23,400 nucleotides of DNA from RGIG8748 sp045545635. GTDB taxonomy: Bacteria; Bacillota; Clostridia; UMGS1810. The stretch lies in NCBI GenBank assembly GCA_045545635.1, contig JAZQBI010000224.1, forward strand, positions 1 to 23,400, written 5' to 3'. Below the pieces are notes generated by a model that was not told where the DNA came from, searched no databases, and worked only from the letters and a program-made list of their open reading frames with translations. The position numbers were made by a program, and so were the translations under genes. This document shows, in pieces, positions 1 through 7,595 of the stretch; within the stretch, counting starts at the first letter, position 1, and every line of letters starts with the position of its first letter.

Positions 1-1263
1 ACCGAGTTTGCACCCGACCGTGTTATATCAAGAGTAGAGTTTCTTGCTCTTGTGGTTCGTGCTATGGGTGTAGAAACCGCGGACTATACCGATGCATATG
101 CTGATGTCAAAGGCAACGAGTGGTATGCAAACACCGTGCAGACCGGTAAGAACCTCGGTCTTATAGACTCTGCAATGACACCGGACAATAAATTTGATGC
201 CACAGCACCAATAAACAGAGAAGAAATGACCTCCCTTATAATCCGTGCTTACGAAGCAAAGGCAAAGGAGACTGCTCCCAAAGGTGATATAAGCGTATTT
301 ACCGATAAGGACAAAATAAGCTCCTGGGCAACAAGATATGTAGAGGGTGCATATGCACTTACTATAATAAAGGGTGTAAGCGAAACAGAGTTTTCTCCTA
401 AGGCAACTGCAACAAGAGCGCAGGCGGCAACTATTATCCGCAGATTTTTATCCGACAGCAAGATAGGAAAGACTCTTAAAATACTTTCTTTCGGAAACAG
501 TATAAGCGTCGATGCAATGCAGTGGCTCTACGGCGTGGCAGACAGCTACAACTATGACAGTATAGTTCTTGGTATTCTCTACGAGGGATCCTGTACTCTT
601 GAAAAACATTCCGGCTACATAACCAGCGGAGCACGTGCTTATACATATAAGAAGAATAACGACGGTACATGGGTAGACAACAAGGACTATTCTGCTGATA
701 TGGGCTTAAAGGATGAGGTATGGGACTGTGTTGTTATTGTTCAGACAGGTTCAAATACAGGGTTGACAAAAACATATGATCCTTATCTTGCCAACATTAC
801 CTCATATATAAAGAAAAATGCACTCAATCCCGAGGTTAAGATAGCCTTTAATGCGAGCTGGGCAAACCAGGAGGGACCTGACGCATCAGATCTTTTTAAG
901 AGGAACTACAATGCAAATCAGATGACTATGTATAATGCCATTATTTCTGCTGTTAAAGAAAAGGCGACTCCCAAAAACGGAGTTGATTTTGTTATTCCCT
1001 GCGCCACCTCTGTACAGAATGCAAGAACAGGCTATGTAGGAGATACCCTCACCCGTGACGGATATCATCTTAGCAATTATCTTGGAAGATATATAGCTGC
1101 ACTCACATGGTTTACTACAATTACAGGAACACCCATTGATGATATAACCTATGTTCCAAACAAAGCTCTTGTTCCGGAAAAGATGAAGGAATTGGCAATA
1201 GAGTCAGTGGTAAATGCAGCAAAAAAACCATACAGCGTAACTAAGTCAAAGATAACAGAGTAG
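1..1263 (+). CDS. S-layer-homology protein with C-terminal DUF4886 (SGNH-like) domain, 5'-partial
   Basis: The reading frame is open from base 1, so the N-terminus lies outside the window; 420 residues are visible. The first residues (TEFAPDR..SRVEF) are the tail of one SLH repeat. A second repeat (about 27-85: YTDAYADVKGNEWY to INREEM) and a third (about 97-150: FTDKDKISSWA to ATRAQAA) follow. SLH repeats bind pyruvylated secondary wall polymer, so the protein is probably secreted and wall-anchored. From about residue 158 (KILSFGNSISVDAMQWL) to the end it matches DUF4886, an SGNH-hydrolase-like family in which FGNS replaces the GDS block; the late YHLSNYLGRY segment would carry the usual Asp/His region. 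The substrate is unknown; an acyl or acetyl ester on a glycan is an inference. A second SGNH gene follows 11 bases later. Confidence 0.85.
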   Translation, partial: TEFAPDRVISRVEFLALVVRAMGVETADYTDAYADVKGNEWYANTVQTGKNLGLIDSAMTPDNKFDATAPINREEMTSLIIRAYEAKAKETAPKGDISVFTDKDKISSWATRYVEGAYALTIIKGVSETEFSPKATATRAQAATIIRRFLSDSKIGKTLKILSFGNSISVDAMQWLYGVADSYNYDSIVLGILYEGSCTLEKHSGYITSGARAYTYKKNNDGTWVDNKDYSADMGLKDEVWDCVVIVQTGSNTGLTKTYDPYLANITSYIKKNALNPEVKIAFNASWANQEGPDASDLFKRNYNANQMTMYNAIISAVKEKATPKNGVDFVIPCATSVQNARTGYVGDTLTRDGYHLSNYLGRYIAALTWFTTITGTPIDDITYVPNKALVPEKMKELAIESVVNAAKKPYSVTKSKITE

Positions 1264-1274
1264 AGGTATTTATT

Positions 1275-1904
1275 ATGAAAAATGTATTACTTGTAGGTGA
1301 TTCTATAAGAATAGGATATGACAAGGCAGTACGCAAAACCCTTGAAGGCAGAGCAAATGTATTTTTTACAAATGATAATTGCCGTTTTGCTTCTTATGTA
1401 CTCCGCTATATACACGAATACATAGGCATGATAAAGGAAGGCAAGGTTGATGTAATTCATTGGAACGCAGGGCTGTGGGATTGTCTTCGCCTTTTGGGAG
1501 AAGAACCCCACACACCAATAGAATTCTACAAATACTATCTTGACAGAATTTGTGCCCGAATAGTCAAACTCTGTCCGGATGCAAAGGTGATTTTTGCCAC
1601 ATCTACCAAGGTTCAGTCCGAAAAGATGGCAGAGGGTTTCAAACGCTATAATGAAGAAATACAGGAGTATAACAAAACCGCAATCGAGGTTGTTTCCAAA
1701 TATGGTTTTATAATAAACGACCTCTATGCAGTTTCGGATTCACTTCCTGAGGAATCACATTCCGATGCGGTTCACTACTATACACCTATGGGTACAGAAG
1801 CTTTTACCAATGCAGTTCTTGAGCATATATGCCCCTGCCTTGGAATGGAGGAAACTCCAAAGTACGTGGAAGAGCTTCATACTGATGCACCCATTGGTTA
1901 TTGA
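1275..1904 (+). CDS. SGNH/GDSL-type hydrolase
   Basis: 209 residues with no signal peptide. Block I is GDSIRIGY at residues 8-15, with the nucleophile Ser in GDS. The Asp-x-x-His pair is in SDAVHYYTPMG near residue 165, and a WNAG segment may form the oxyanion block. Such enzymes are esterases, lipases or acetylhydrolases. The lack of a leader suggests a cytoplasmic substrate, perhaps an acetylated or acylated sugar. The start is supported by AGAGGT seven bases upstream. It follows the SLH/DUF4886 gene by 11 bases, so the two are probably cotranscribed, and a strong terminator closes the unit. The exact substrate cannot be inferred. Confidence 0.85.
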   Translation: MKNVLLVGDSIRIGYDKAVRKTLEGRANVFFTNDNCRFASYVLRYIHEYIGMIKEGKVDVIHWNAGLWDCLRLLGEEPHTPIEFYKYYLDRICARIVKLCPDAKVIFATSTKVQSEKMAEGFKRYNEEIQEYNKTAIEVVSKYGFIINDLYAVSDSLPEESHSDAVHYYTPMGTEAFTNAVLEHICPCLGMEETPKYVEELHTDAPIGY

Positions 1905-1908
1905 TTCC

Positions 1909-1942
1909 AAACCCCTACTCACGGTAGGGGTTTTTCTTTTTT
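1909..1942 (+). terminator. Rho-independent terminator after the SGNH hydrolase gene
   Basis: The arms 1909-1918 and 1924-1933 (core CCCCTAC / GTAGGGG) form a 10-bp stem with a 5-base loop, followed by a T-rich run to 1942. It separates the SGNH pair from the kinase-murQ operon. Confidence 0.9.
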
Positions 1943-1968
1943 GACACTAATTCGGGGTTGAATTTTAT
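1941..1968 (+). promoter_or_regulatory. Probable sigma-A promoter of the kinase-murQ-DUF4838 operon
   Basis: A perfect -35 TTGACA lies at 1941-1946 and a -10-like TTTTAT at 1963-1968 (16-base spacer), about 35 bases before the kinase start. An alternative pair, TTGAAT (1958) and TATTAT (1981), would start transcription too close to the gene. Confidence 0.55.
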
Positions 1969-2003
1969 GAGTTAGTATTGTATTATGAAGTCAGGTGATG
2001 AAA

Positions 2004-3119
2004 ATGAAAGAACATATTGCGGAATTCGGACAGAATTTAAAAGTCTTAAGAAAAAACGCAGGATATACCCGTGTTAAGCTGGCAGAAATACTTTCCTATT
2101 CCGAAAAGTCCATCGAAAAATGGGAATCGGGCAAAGGTGTTCCGCCATTGGAGGTAGTTTGCCGTATTGCGGAAATCTTTGGTGTAACGGTAGATTCTCT
2201 GATATATGCCAAAAAGGAAATCCGATATCTGCTCGCTATTGACGGCGGCGGAACAAAGACGGAGTTTCTACTTACGGATGTCAACAAAAAAGAGCTTGCC
2301 CGCAAGGTTCTCGGCCCTTCAAATGCAGTGGATATCGGCATAGATAAGACCTTTGAAATACTAAGTCAGGGCATACGGGAGGTTTGCAGCGGAATAAACC
2401 TCCGTGAGGTTTCCGTTTTTGCAGGTCTTGCCGGTGGTATAACGGGAGATAACAAGCAGAAAACAAAGGAGTTTCTTTCTACATTCAACTTTGGTGCATA
2501 TGCCAACGGAAGCGATACGGAAAATGTTCTGGAAGTAGCTCTCCACGGCGGTGACGGAGTGGCAGTTATTATGGGTACCGGCATCATAGCCTTTGCACAG
2601 GTTGACGGTGAGAGACACCGTGTCGGCGGATGGGGATATCACATAGATAAAGGCGGAAGCGGCTACAATATTGCTTCCGATGCCATGTACTCCGCACTCA
2701 AATACATAGACGGCAGAGAAGGTAGTTCGCATCTTAAGGAGCTTATTGAGGCAAAGCTCGGTAAATCTCTTCCTGATTCTATTGCAGATATACACAGCGG
2801 GGGCAAGGCATATATTGCCTCCTTTGCACCTCTTATTTTCGAAGCTTATGACAGAGGCGATAAGTATGCCTCGGAGATTTTAGACAGAAATATAATGGAG
2901 GTGGCAGGTATCATAAATGCTTCCCTTGCTCACCTCCCCAATGAAAGGGGTAAGGTTGTTATTTGCGGTGGTCTTGGCAAAAGAGGAGATATCCTCAGCA
3001 AATTCCTTTATAAATATATTCCGGATGATGTAGAAGTACAATTCAGCAGTGAACCTGTGGTAAACGGAGCACTTATGCTTGCAGATAAAATAAAGACGGA
3101 GGTAACAAACAATGCTTAG
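2004..3119 (+). CDS. XRE helix-turn-helix fused to BadF/BcrA-type (MurK/NAGK-like) amino-sugar kinase
   Basis: 371 residues from ATG 2004, chosen because AGGTGA sits 5 bases upstream; GTG 1995 and ATG 1998 fall inside that SD. Residues about 10-66 form a classic HTH_3/XRE domain (LKVLRKNAGYTRVKLAEIL ... SIEKWESGKGVPP). Residues 76-365 are an ASKHA kinase of the BadF/BadG/BcrA/BcrD type: phosphate loop DGGGTKT (80-86), GTG (191-193), GGWGYHIDKGGSGY (208-221) and the adenosine motif CGG (321-323). This family includes N-acetylglucosamine kinase and the Clostridium acetobutylicum MurNAc/GlcNAc kinase MurK, which is encoded beside murQ. Here murQ overlaps the 3' end by 8 bases, so a MurNAc 6-kinase is the best guess. 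The GTG block is followed by I-I rather than the common S. The HTH may make it both sensor and enzyme. Confidence 0.85.
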   Translation: MKEHIAEFGQNLKVLRKNAGYTRVKLAEILSYSEKSIEKWESGKGVPPLEVVCRIAEIFGVTVDSLIYAKKEIRYLLAIDGGGTKTEFLLTDVNKKELARKVLGPSNAVDIGIDKTFEILSQGIREVCSGINLREVSVFAGLAGGITGDNKQKTKEFLSTFNFGAYANGSDTENVLEVALHGGDGVAVIMGTGIIAFAQVDGERHRVGGWGYHIDKGGSGYNIASDAMYSALKYIDGREGSSHLKELIEAKLGKSLPDSIADIHSGGKAYIASFAPLIFEAYDRGDKYASEILDRNIMEVAGIINASLAHLPNERGKVVICGGLGKRGDILSKFLYKYIPDDVEVQFSSEPVVNGALMLADKIKTEVTNNA

Positions 3120-3921
3120 AACAGAAATGAGAAACAAAGACACATACAACATAGGAGAAATGTCAACCCGTGACATAATGGAGACAATCAACAGGGAGAA
3201 TAACAACGTAATATCCGCAATAGACAAGGCTATCCCGGAAATAACCGAGGCTTCGGATGCTGTTGCAGATGCCATAAAAGGTGGGGGAAGAGTGTTCTAT
3301 ATGGGTGCAGGAACATCCGGCAGACTTGGGGTGTGCGATGCTGCAGAGTGTCCTCCCACATTTGGCGTACCCAAGGAGATGTTTACAGGCATCATAGCAG
3401 GCGGCTATGAATGTATGCACAGTGCGGCAGAAAACGCAGAGGACGATCCTGAGCTTTCTGTAGCAGAACTAAAAAAACACAATTTCTGCAATAAGGATAT
3501 TGTAATAGGAGTATCTGCGTCCGGTTCTGCGGCATATGTAATATCTGCTCTCGAGTATGCCAACAGTATCGGAGCAAAGTCCGTATCTGTTACCAATAAC
3601 CCCGACACCCTTATGGGTAAGACCGCATCAATTAATATCTGTGCCGATACAGGCCCCGAGGTAATAACCGGCTCCACCCGTATGAAGGCAGGAACAGCAC
3701 AGAAAATCATTCTCAATATGATTTCTACTGCTGCAATGGTTAAATGCGGATATGTGTACGAAAACCTTATGATTAACTTAAAACCCACAAACAAAAAGCT
3801 CACACGAAGAATGATAGGAATTGTTACGGAAATTCTCGGTTGCGATGATGTAAAGGCAGAGGAGCTTCTTAACAAATACAACTGGAGCATAAGAGCAGTA
3901 GTTGACGGAGAGGGGAAATAA
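3112..3921 (+). CDS. murQ: N-acetylmuramic acid 6-phosphate etherase
   Basis: 269 residues. MurQ cleaves the D-lactyl ether of MurNAc-6-phosphate to give GlcNAc-6-phosphate and lactate in the cytosol during peptidoglycan recycling. Visible signatures are MSTRDIM (17-23), the SIS-domain sugar-phosphate site GAGTSGRLGV (65-74), DAAECPPTFG with Glu79 and AENAEDD with Glu110 (equivalents of the catalytic E83 and E114 of the E. coli enzyme), SASGSAAYV, and the signature GSTRMKAGTAQK. The start overlaps the kinase gene by 8 bases and has GGAGG 9 bases upstream, so translation is probably coupled. The protein is about 30 residues shorter than typical (about 300), with the loss in the helical C-terminal tail after NKYNWSIRAV. 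Confidence 0.95.
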   Translation: MLRTEMRNKDTYNIGEMSTRDIMETINRENNNVISAIDKAIPEITEASDAVADAIKGGGRVFYMGAGTSGRLGVCDAAECPPTFGVPKEMFTGIIAGGYECMHSAAENAEDDPELSVAELKKHNFCNKDIVIGVSASGSAAYVISALEYANSIGAKSVSVTNNPDTLMGKTASINICADTGPEVITGSTRMKAGTAQKIILNMISTAAMVKCGYVYENLMINLKPTNKKLTRRMIGIVTEILGCDDVKAEELLNKYNWSIRAVVDGEGK

Positions 3922-3923
3922 CT

Positions 3924-5669
3924 ATGGCAAAATATGTGATAGCAAAAAACGGTGAAAGCGATTTTCATATTGTAAACAATATGTATTCTGACGAGACAAT
4001 ACGCTTTGCCGCATCAGAACTTCAAAAGTACATTCTCAAAGCGACGAATGCGGCAATTCCTTTCTTTTCCGATGATCCCCGATGCCCAAGGCGAGGTCCC
4101 GAAATTATGATCGGTGCTGATGTCCGTGGCGAAACCGGATGGGAAGAGGATATCCACGAGGAAGGCTTTGTAATCCGCGGAGTGGGGGATAACATCACAA
4201 TCACGGGCAAAACCTCAAGAGGAGTACTCTACGGTGTGTATCGTTTTCTGGAAATATTCCTTAACTACCGTTGCTTTACCAAGGATATAGAAACAATAGA
4301 CCAAAAGGATGTATTTGAGATAGAGCTTGACGAAATCAGAGAGGAACCCTCCTTCGATTTCCGTGATGCATATTTCAGAGGTGCCTTTGACGGAAACTTT
4401 GCATCAAAAAGCAAGCTTAACTCCAGCCTTTGTGATATTTCTACCGCAAAAGGCGGAAGAAAAAAATGGTTTAACTTCCATCATTCTTTCTTGAATCTCC
4501 TGCCCGAAAGTGAGTACTTTGACGAGCATCCCGAATACTTTTCCGAGATAGACGGAGTAAGGAAGAGAGAAACCCAGCTTTGCCTGACAAATCCCGATGT
4601 TTTCACTCTTGTGGAGAAAAAACTCAGAGAATGGATTGAAAACAATCCCGATTGCAAGGTGTTCTCCGTTGCACAAAATGACAATATGGAGTCCTGTACC
4701 TGCGAAAAATGTATGGAAATCGAAAAATACGAGGGAAGCCGTTCCGGTCCCATCATCCATTTTGTAAACAAGCTTGCAGATGCCATAAAGGACGACTATC
4801 CTGATGTTATGATACATACCTTTGCCTATCAGCACACGCTGGAAGCACCAAAGCATGTTGTGGCAAGGGATAATGTGATTGTCCGTCTTTGTTCTGTTTT
4901 CTGCAGATTCGAAAAACCCTTTGAAGAGCTTGTACCGCTGAAACCCGGCGGAGAGGAAGAGAAGTTTGTCACTGCCTTAAAGGACTGGCAGAATCACGCA
5001 AAAAATCTCTATGTATGGGATTATATCGTAAACTTCCGTAACTATCTCCATCCCTTTGTAAACTTTCATAATTTAAAGGAAAATCTTGCTTTTTACAAGA
5101 GATGCGGTGTAAAGGGCGTTCTGGAGCAGGGTAACTTTGCCTACGGAGGTGGAGCTTGCTTTGATGATATGAAGTCATATATCATAAGTAAGCTTCTCTG
5201 GAATCATAATGTGGATATAGATGACGAAATCCATCGTTTTTGCATAGGTGTGTACGGAGAAAAAGCAGGTAAGTATATGGAAGAATACACTGTCCTTACA
5301 GAAAAAGCCTGCACAAGCAGTGAGCTTTATATCTACCAGTATCCTGATATTCCCTACATCACCGATGAGCATGTAGCCGAGGCTGACCGCCTTGTTACAA
5401 AAGCAATGGAAGAAGCGGAAAATGAAGAATACCGTCACAGGGTTGACAGAGAATATCTTTCCGTAAGGTTCCTAAAGCTTGCCAGACTGGAGATGGATGC
5501 ACCAGGCAGAGAGGAAGCCATAAATAAGCTTTTTGACGATATCAAGCGTCACGGAATAACCGAGATAAGAGAGCGAAAGTCCCTTGCGGTATTAAAGGAA
5601 TTGATGCTTAAAAACCGCTATGTAAAGGACAGAACAGGGGAGTACCTCCTGTATTATATAATGCAGTAA
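3924..5669 (+). CDS. DUF4838 domain protein, putative cytoplasmic glycoside hydrolase-like enzyme
   Basis: 581 residues, 2 bases after murQ and preceded by the SD GAGGGG. The N-terminal about 120 residues (ASELQKYILKAT ... GVLYGVYRFLEIF) resemble the alpha/beta domain that precedes the barrel in GH20, GH67 and GH84 enzymes. Residues from about 130 to 450 are a TIM-barrel-like DUF4838 region with the typical SVAQNDN (about 250) and CTCEKCMEIEKYEGS cysteine cluster. A helical tail follows. There is no signal peptide, so it should act inside the cell. Cotranscription with a MurNAc-type kinase and MurQ suggests a role on amino-sugar disaccharides or muropeptide fragments, but this rests on context only; no catalytic residue pair can be assigned from the sequence. 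Confidence 0.8.
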   Translation: MAKYVIAKNGESDFHIVNNMYSDETIRFAASELQKYILKATNAAIPFFSDDPRCPRRGPEIMIGADVRGETGWEEDIHEEGFVIRGVGDNITITGKTSRGVLYGVYRFLEIFLNYRCFTKDIETIDQKDVFEIELDEIREEPSFDFRDAYFRGAFDGNFASKSKLNSSLCDISTAKGGRKKWFNFHHSFLNLLPESEYFDEHPEYFSEIDGVRKRETQLCLTNPDVFTLVEKKLREWIENNPDCKVFSVAQNDNMESCTCEKCMEIEKYEGSRSGPIIHFVNKLADAIKDDYPDVMIHTFAYQHTLEAPKHVVARDNVIVRLCSVFCRFEKPFEELVPLKPGGEEEKFVTALKDWQNHAKNLYVWDYIVNFRNYLHPFVNFHNLKENLAFYKRCGVKGVLEQGNFAYGGGACFDDMKSYIISKLLWNHNVDIDDEIHRFCIGVYGEKAGKYMEEYTVLTEKACTSSELYIYQYPDIPYITDEHVAEADRLVTKAMEEAENEEYRHRVDREYLSVRFLKLARLEMDAPGREEAINKLFDDIKRHGITEIRERKSLAVLKELMLKNRYVKDRTGEYLLYYIMQ

Positions 5670-5682
5670 TTTCAATTAAACT

Positions 5683-5734
5683 AAAAAAGCAAGTCTCAAC
5701 AGGTGATTTCCACCGGATTGAGACTTGCTTTTTT
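5683..5734. terminator. Bidirectional terminator between convergent operons
   Basis: The arms 5683-5699 and 5718-5734 (AAAAAAGCAAGTCTCAA and its complement) give a 17-bp stem, with an inner GGTG/CACC helix (5702-5705 with 5711-5714). A-runs and T-runs on opposite ends let it serve the DUF4838 gene (+) and the isomerase gene (-). Confidence 0.9.
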
Positions 5735-5739
5735 AAATT

Positions 5740-6573
5740 TTATTTATTCATAGCATTTTCAATAAGCTCTATTGCGGTATTAATATCCTTACTGTCATCG
5801 TCTTTTGCACTGTACTCTATGCCGTAAGAACCTTTGTAGCCGCACTTTTCCAGAATGGCAATGCCATCTGCAATGCTGACTATGCCGTCACCTACGGGTG
5901 CTTCGTACATATATTTCCCGTCAAGGGTGTCGAGGCCTGTGCCGTCATTTGCAGCCTGAAGTGTAATATCCTTGATGTGAGCATGGACTATTCTGTGGGA
6001 AAAAACAGTAATAAATTCCTCCATACTGTCTCCTGCCTGATAGATGTTTGCAAAATCTGCAACAACACCCACCTCTCTGTCAACTTCTTCGAGAAATTTT
6101 TTAAATCCGCAAATTCCGTTGAATATGTACCCCTGCTCTTCATATATTGCCTTTATTCCGAGCTTTTCGCAGTAATCGTAGATTTCCCTTACTGCAAGTA
6201 TTCCTTTTTGGAACATTTCATCTTTGTAAGGCAAAACCTTTTCAGGCTCAGTAAAGCGGTTTGCAATGGTGTGATGAAGATAGGGTGAACCGAGGATATA
6301 TGCAACATCTGCATATTTTTTCAGTTTTTCAAGCATTTCGGTGCTATCTTCCTCAACCAAATTGATGTAGACTGAAAAGCAGGAAAAACCTATGCCTTTG
6401 GAGTCGGCATACTCCCGTATTTTTTTTGGCATCTCTATATCGGGAACTTCAAAATCAAGTATATTGAAGCCCTCGATATTTTTAAGACCGTACTCACGGG
6501 ATATGTCTACCATATCAAAATACGATTTCACTCTTGGAAACGGGGGAGTATAAAAACAAATTCTTTCTTTCAT
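5740..6573 (-). CDS. Sugar-phosphate isomerase/epimerase-like TIM barrel (AP-endonuclease-2 fold)
   Basis: 277 residues. I place the start at ATG 6573 because GGTGA lies 5 bases upstream, as in several neighbours; an in-frame GTG at 6582 with AGGA upstream is the alternative. Probable metal ligands of the xylose-isomerase-like fold are visible: Glu in AIYEEQGY, Asp in VVADFANIY, His in VHAHIKDI and Glu near the end in YGIEYS. Family members interconvert or epimerise keto-sugars, keto-inositols or their phosphates. It is the last gene of a three-gene minus-strand operon with a Gfo/Idh/MocA dehydrogenase and a second barrel, a combination used in oxidative sugar or inositol catabolism. The substrate is unassigned. 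Confidence 0.85.
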   Translation of the reverse strand: MKERICFYTPPFPRVKSYFDMVDISREYGLKNIEGFNILDFEVPDIEMPKKIREYADSKGIGFSCFSVYINLVEEDSTEMLEKLKKYADVAYILGSPYLHHTIANRFTEPEKVLPYKDEMFQKGILAVREIYDYCEKLGIKAIYEEQGYIFNGICGFKKFLEEVDREVGVVADFANIYQAGDSMEEFITVFSHRIVHAHIKDITLQAANDGTGLDTLDGKYMYEAPVGDGIVSIADGIAILEKCGYKGSYGIEYSAKDDDSKDINTAIELIENAMNK

Positions 6574-6590
6574 CAAAATCACCGGTATCC

Positions 6591-7591
6591 TTATATTTGT
6601 GCACCGCCGACAAATTTAATTTCGTCAAGAACAAGCTCCACGGATTTAACACCCTCACACAGAGGTGCAATGTCAGGCTTTTCGTTAGCGTTTAATTTGT
6701 CGACAAAGTATTTAAGCTCGTTGTAGTATCCGCCGAGATTGGATATGTTACCGCCGATTTCGTTGTCACCTTCAAAGGATGCAGTAAGCTCAACCTTTTC
6801 GGAGCCTCCGTCAGCAGTATATACATTAAGACCTGTGTTGTCAAGAACAACCGTAGCTTTTTCAAATTTTACACGGAAGGAAGCATCAAAGGGGAAAGCA
6901 TCGGGATAATCCCAGCATGCCTCCACTGTAACGCAGGCATCGCCAAATACAAAGGATGTAAATATCTGCTCTATTATACCTTTTTTGTCTCTCACTGCAT
7001 TTGATGTAAAGCTGTCAGGCTCGCTGTTCATAAGATATCTTACAAAATCAACATCGTGAATATGCATATCCTGAGCCACAGAGCCGCTTTTTGATGCATC
7101 GTGAAGCCAGCCGTTCCAAGCCCAAGTGGGGTAAGAGCTGAGACGCTTGAACACTGCGGAAAGTATTTTTCCGTATTTGCCGGTGTCTGCAGTTTCCTTG
7201 AGCCACTTATACTCATCCCAGAGACGGATTACCTGACCTACCTGCACATTGACTCCTGTCTCTTTTTCTGTTTCAAGAAGGATTTTTCCTTCTTCCTTTG
7301 TGAGGCATGCAGGCTTTTCCAGAGAAATACATTTCTGCCTTTTTTCATGGCGGCAACGGCGTGTTCTGTGTGCAGATATGTAGGAAGGCAAATGTCAATC
7401 ACATCCACATCCGCATTTGCTATAAGGCTCATACCGTTGGGATAAATTATTGTGTTTTCTCCCGCAACTTCTTTTGCCTTTTCTTCCCGTACATCTGCAA
7501 CGGCAACAACCTCGGCACCGTCAATTGCATTGTAGCAAGCGGCATGCATACCGCCCATGAATCCGCAACCTATTAAACCGATTTTTAACAT
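6591..7591 (-). pseudogene. Gfo/Idh/MocA family oxidoreductase, frameshifted
   Basis: Two overlapping reading frames together make one NAD(P)-dependent sugar dehydrogenase. The 5' part (from 7591) begins MLKIGLIGCGFMGGMH, the Rossmann GxGxxG, and runs to KKGRNVFL. The 3' part resumes at EKPACLTKEEG, the conserved EKP motif, and ends GGAQI at 6591. The break lies at about 7321-7324. Removing two bases of the repeated CT, or adding one base, restores VFLEKPACLT and about 332 residues, the normal family length. Other family features are intact, including the DMHIHDVDFVRYL helix with its catalytic-region His. No other damage is visible, so this is either a very recent mutation or a sequencing error. 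The start has ATTT(C)CTCC-type complement, that is GGAGGAAA, upstream. Two isomerase genes flank it. Confidence 0.85.
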
Positions 7592-7595
7592 AATA

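Noticed and set aside
3405..3968. Minus-strand open frame opposite murQ
   Set aside because: Antisense shadow of a confident gene with no SD or known motif.
7315..7330. Programmed frameshifting in the Gfo/Idh gene
   Set aside because: The site has no proper X-XXY-YYZ slippery heptamer and no stimulatory stem is evident; mutation or error is simpler.
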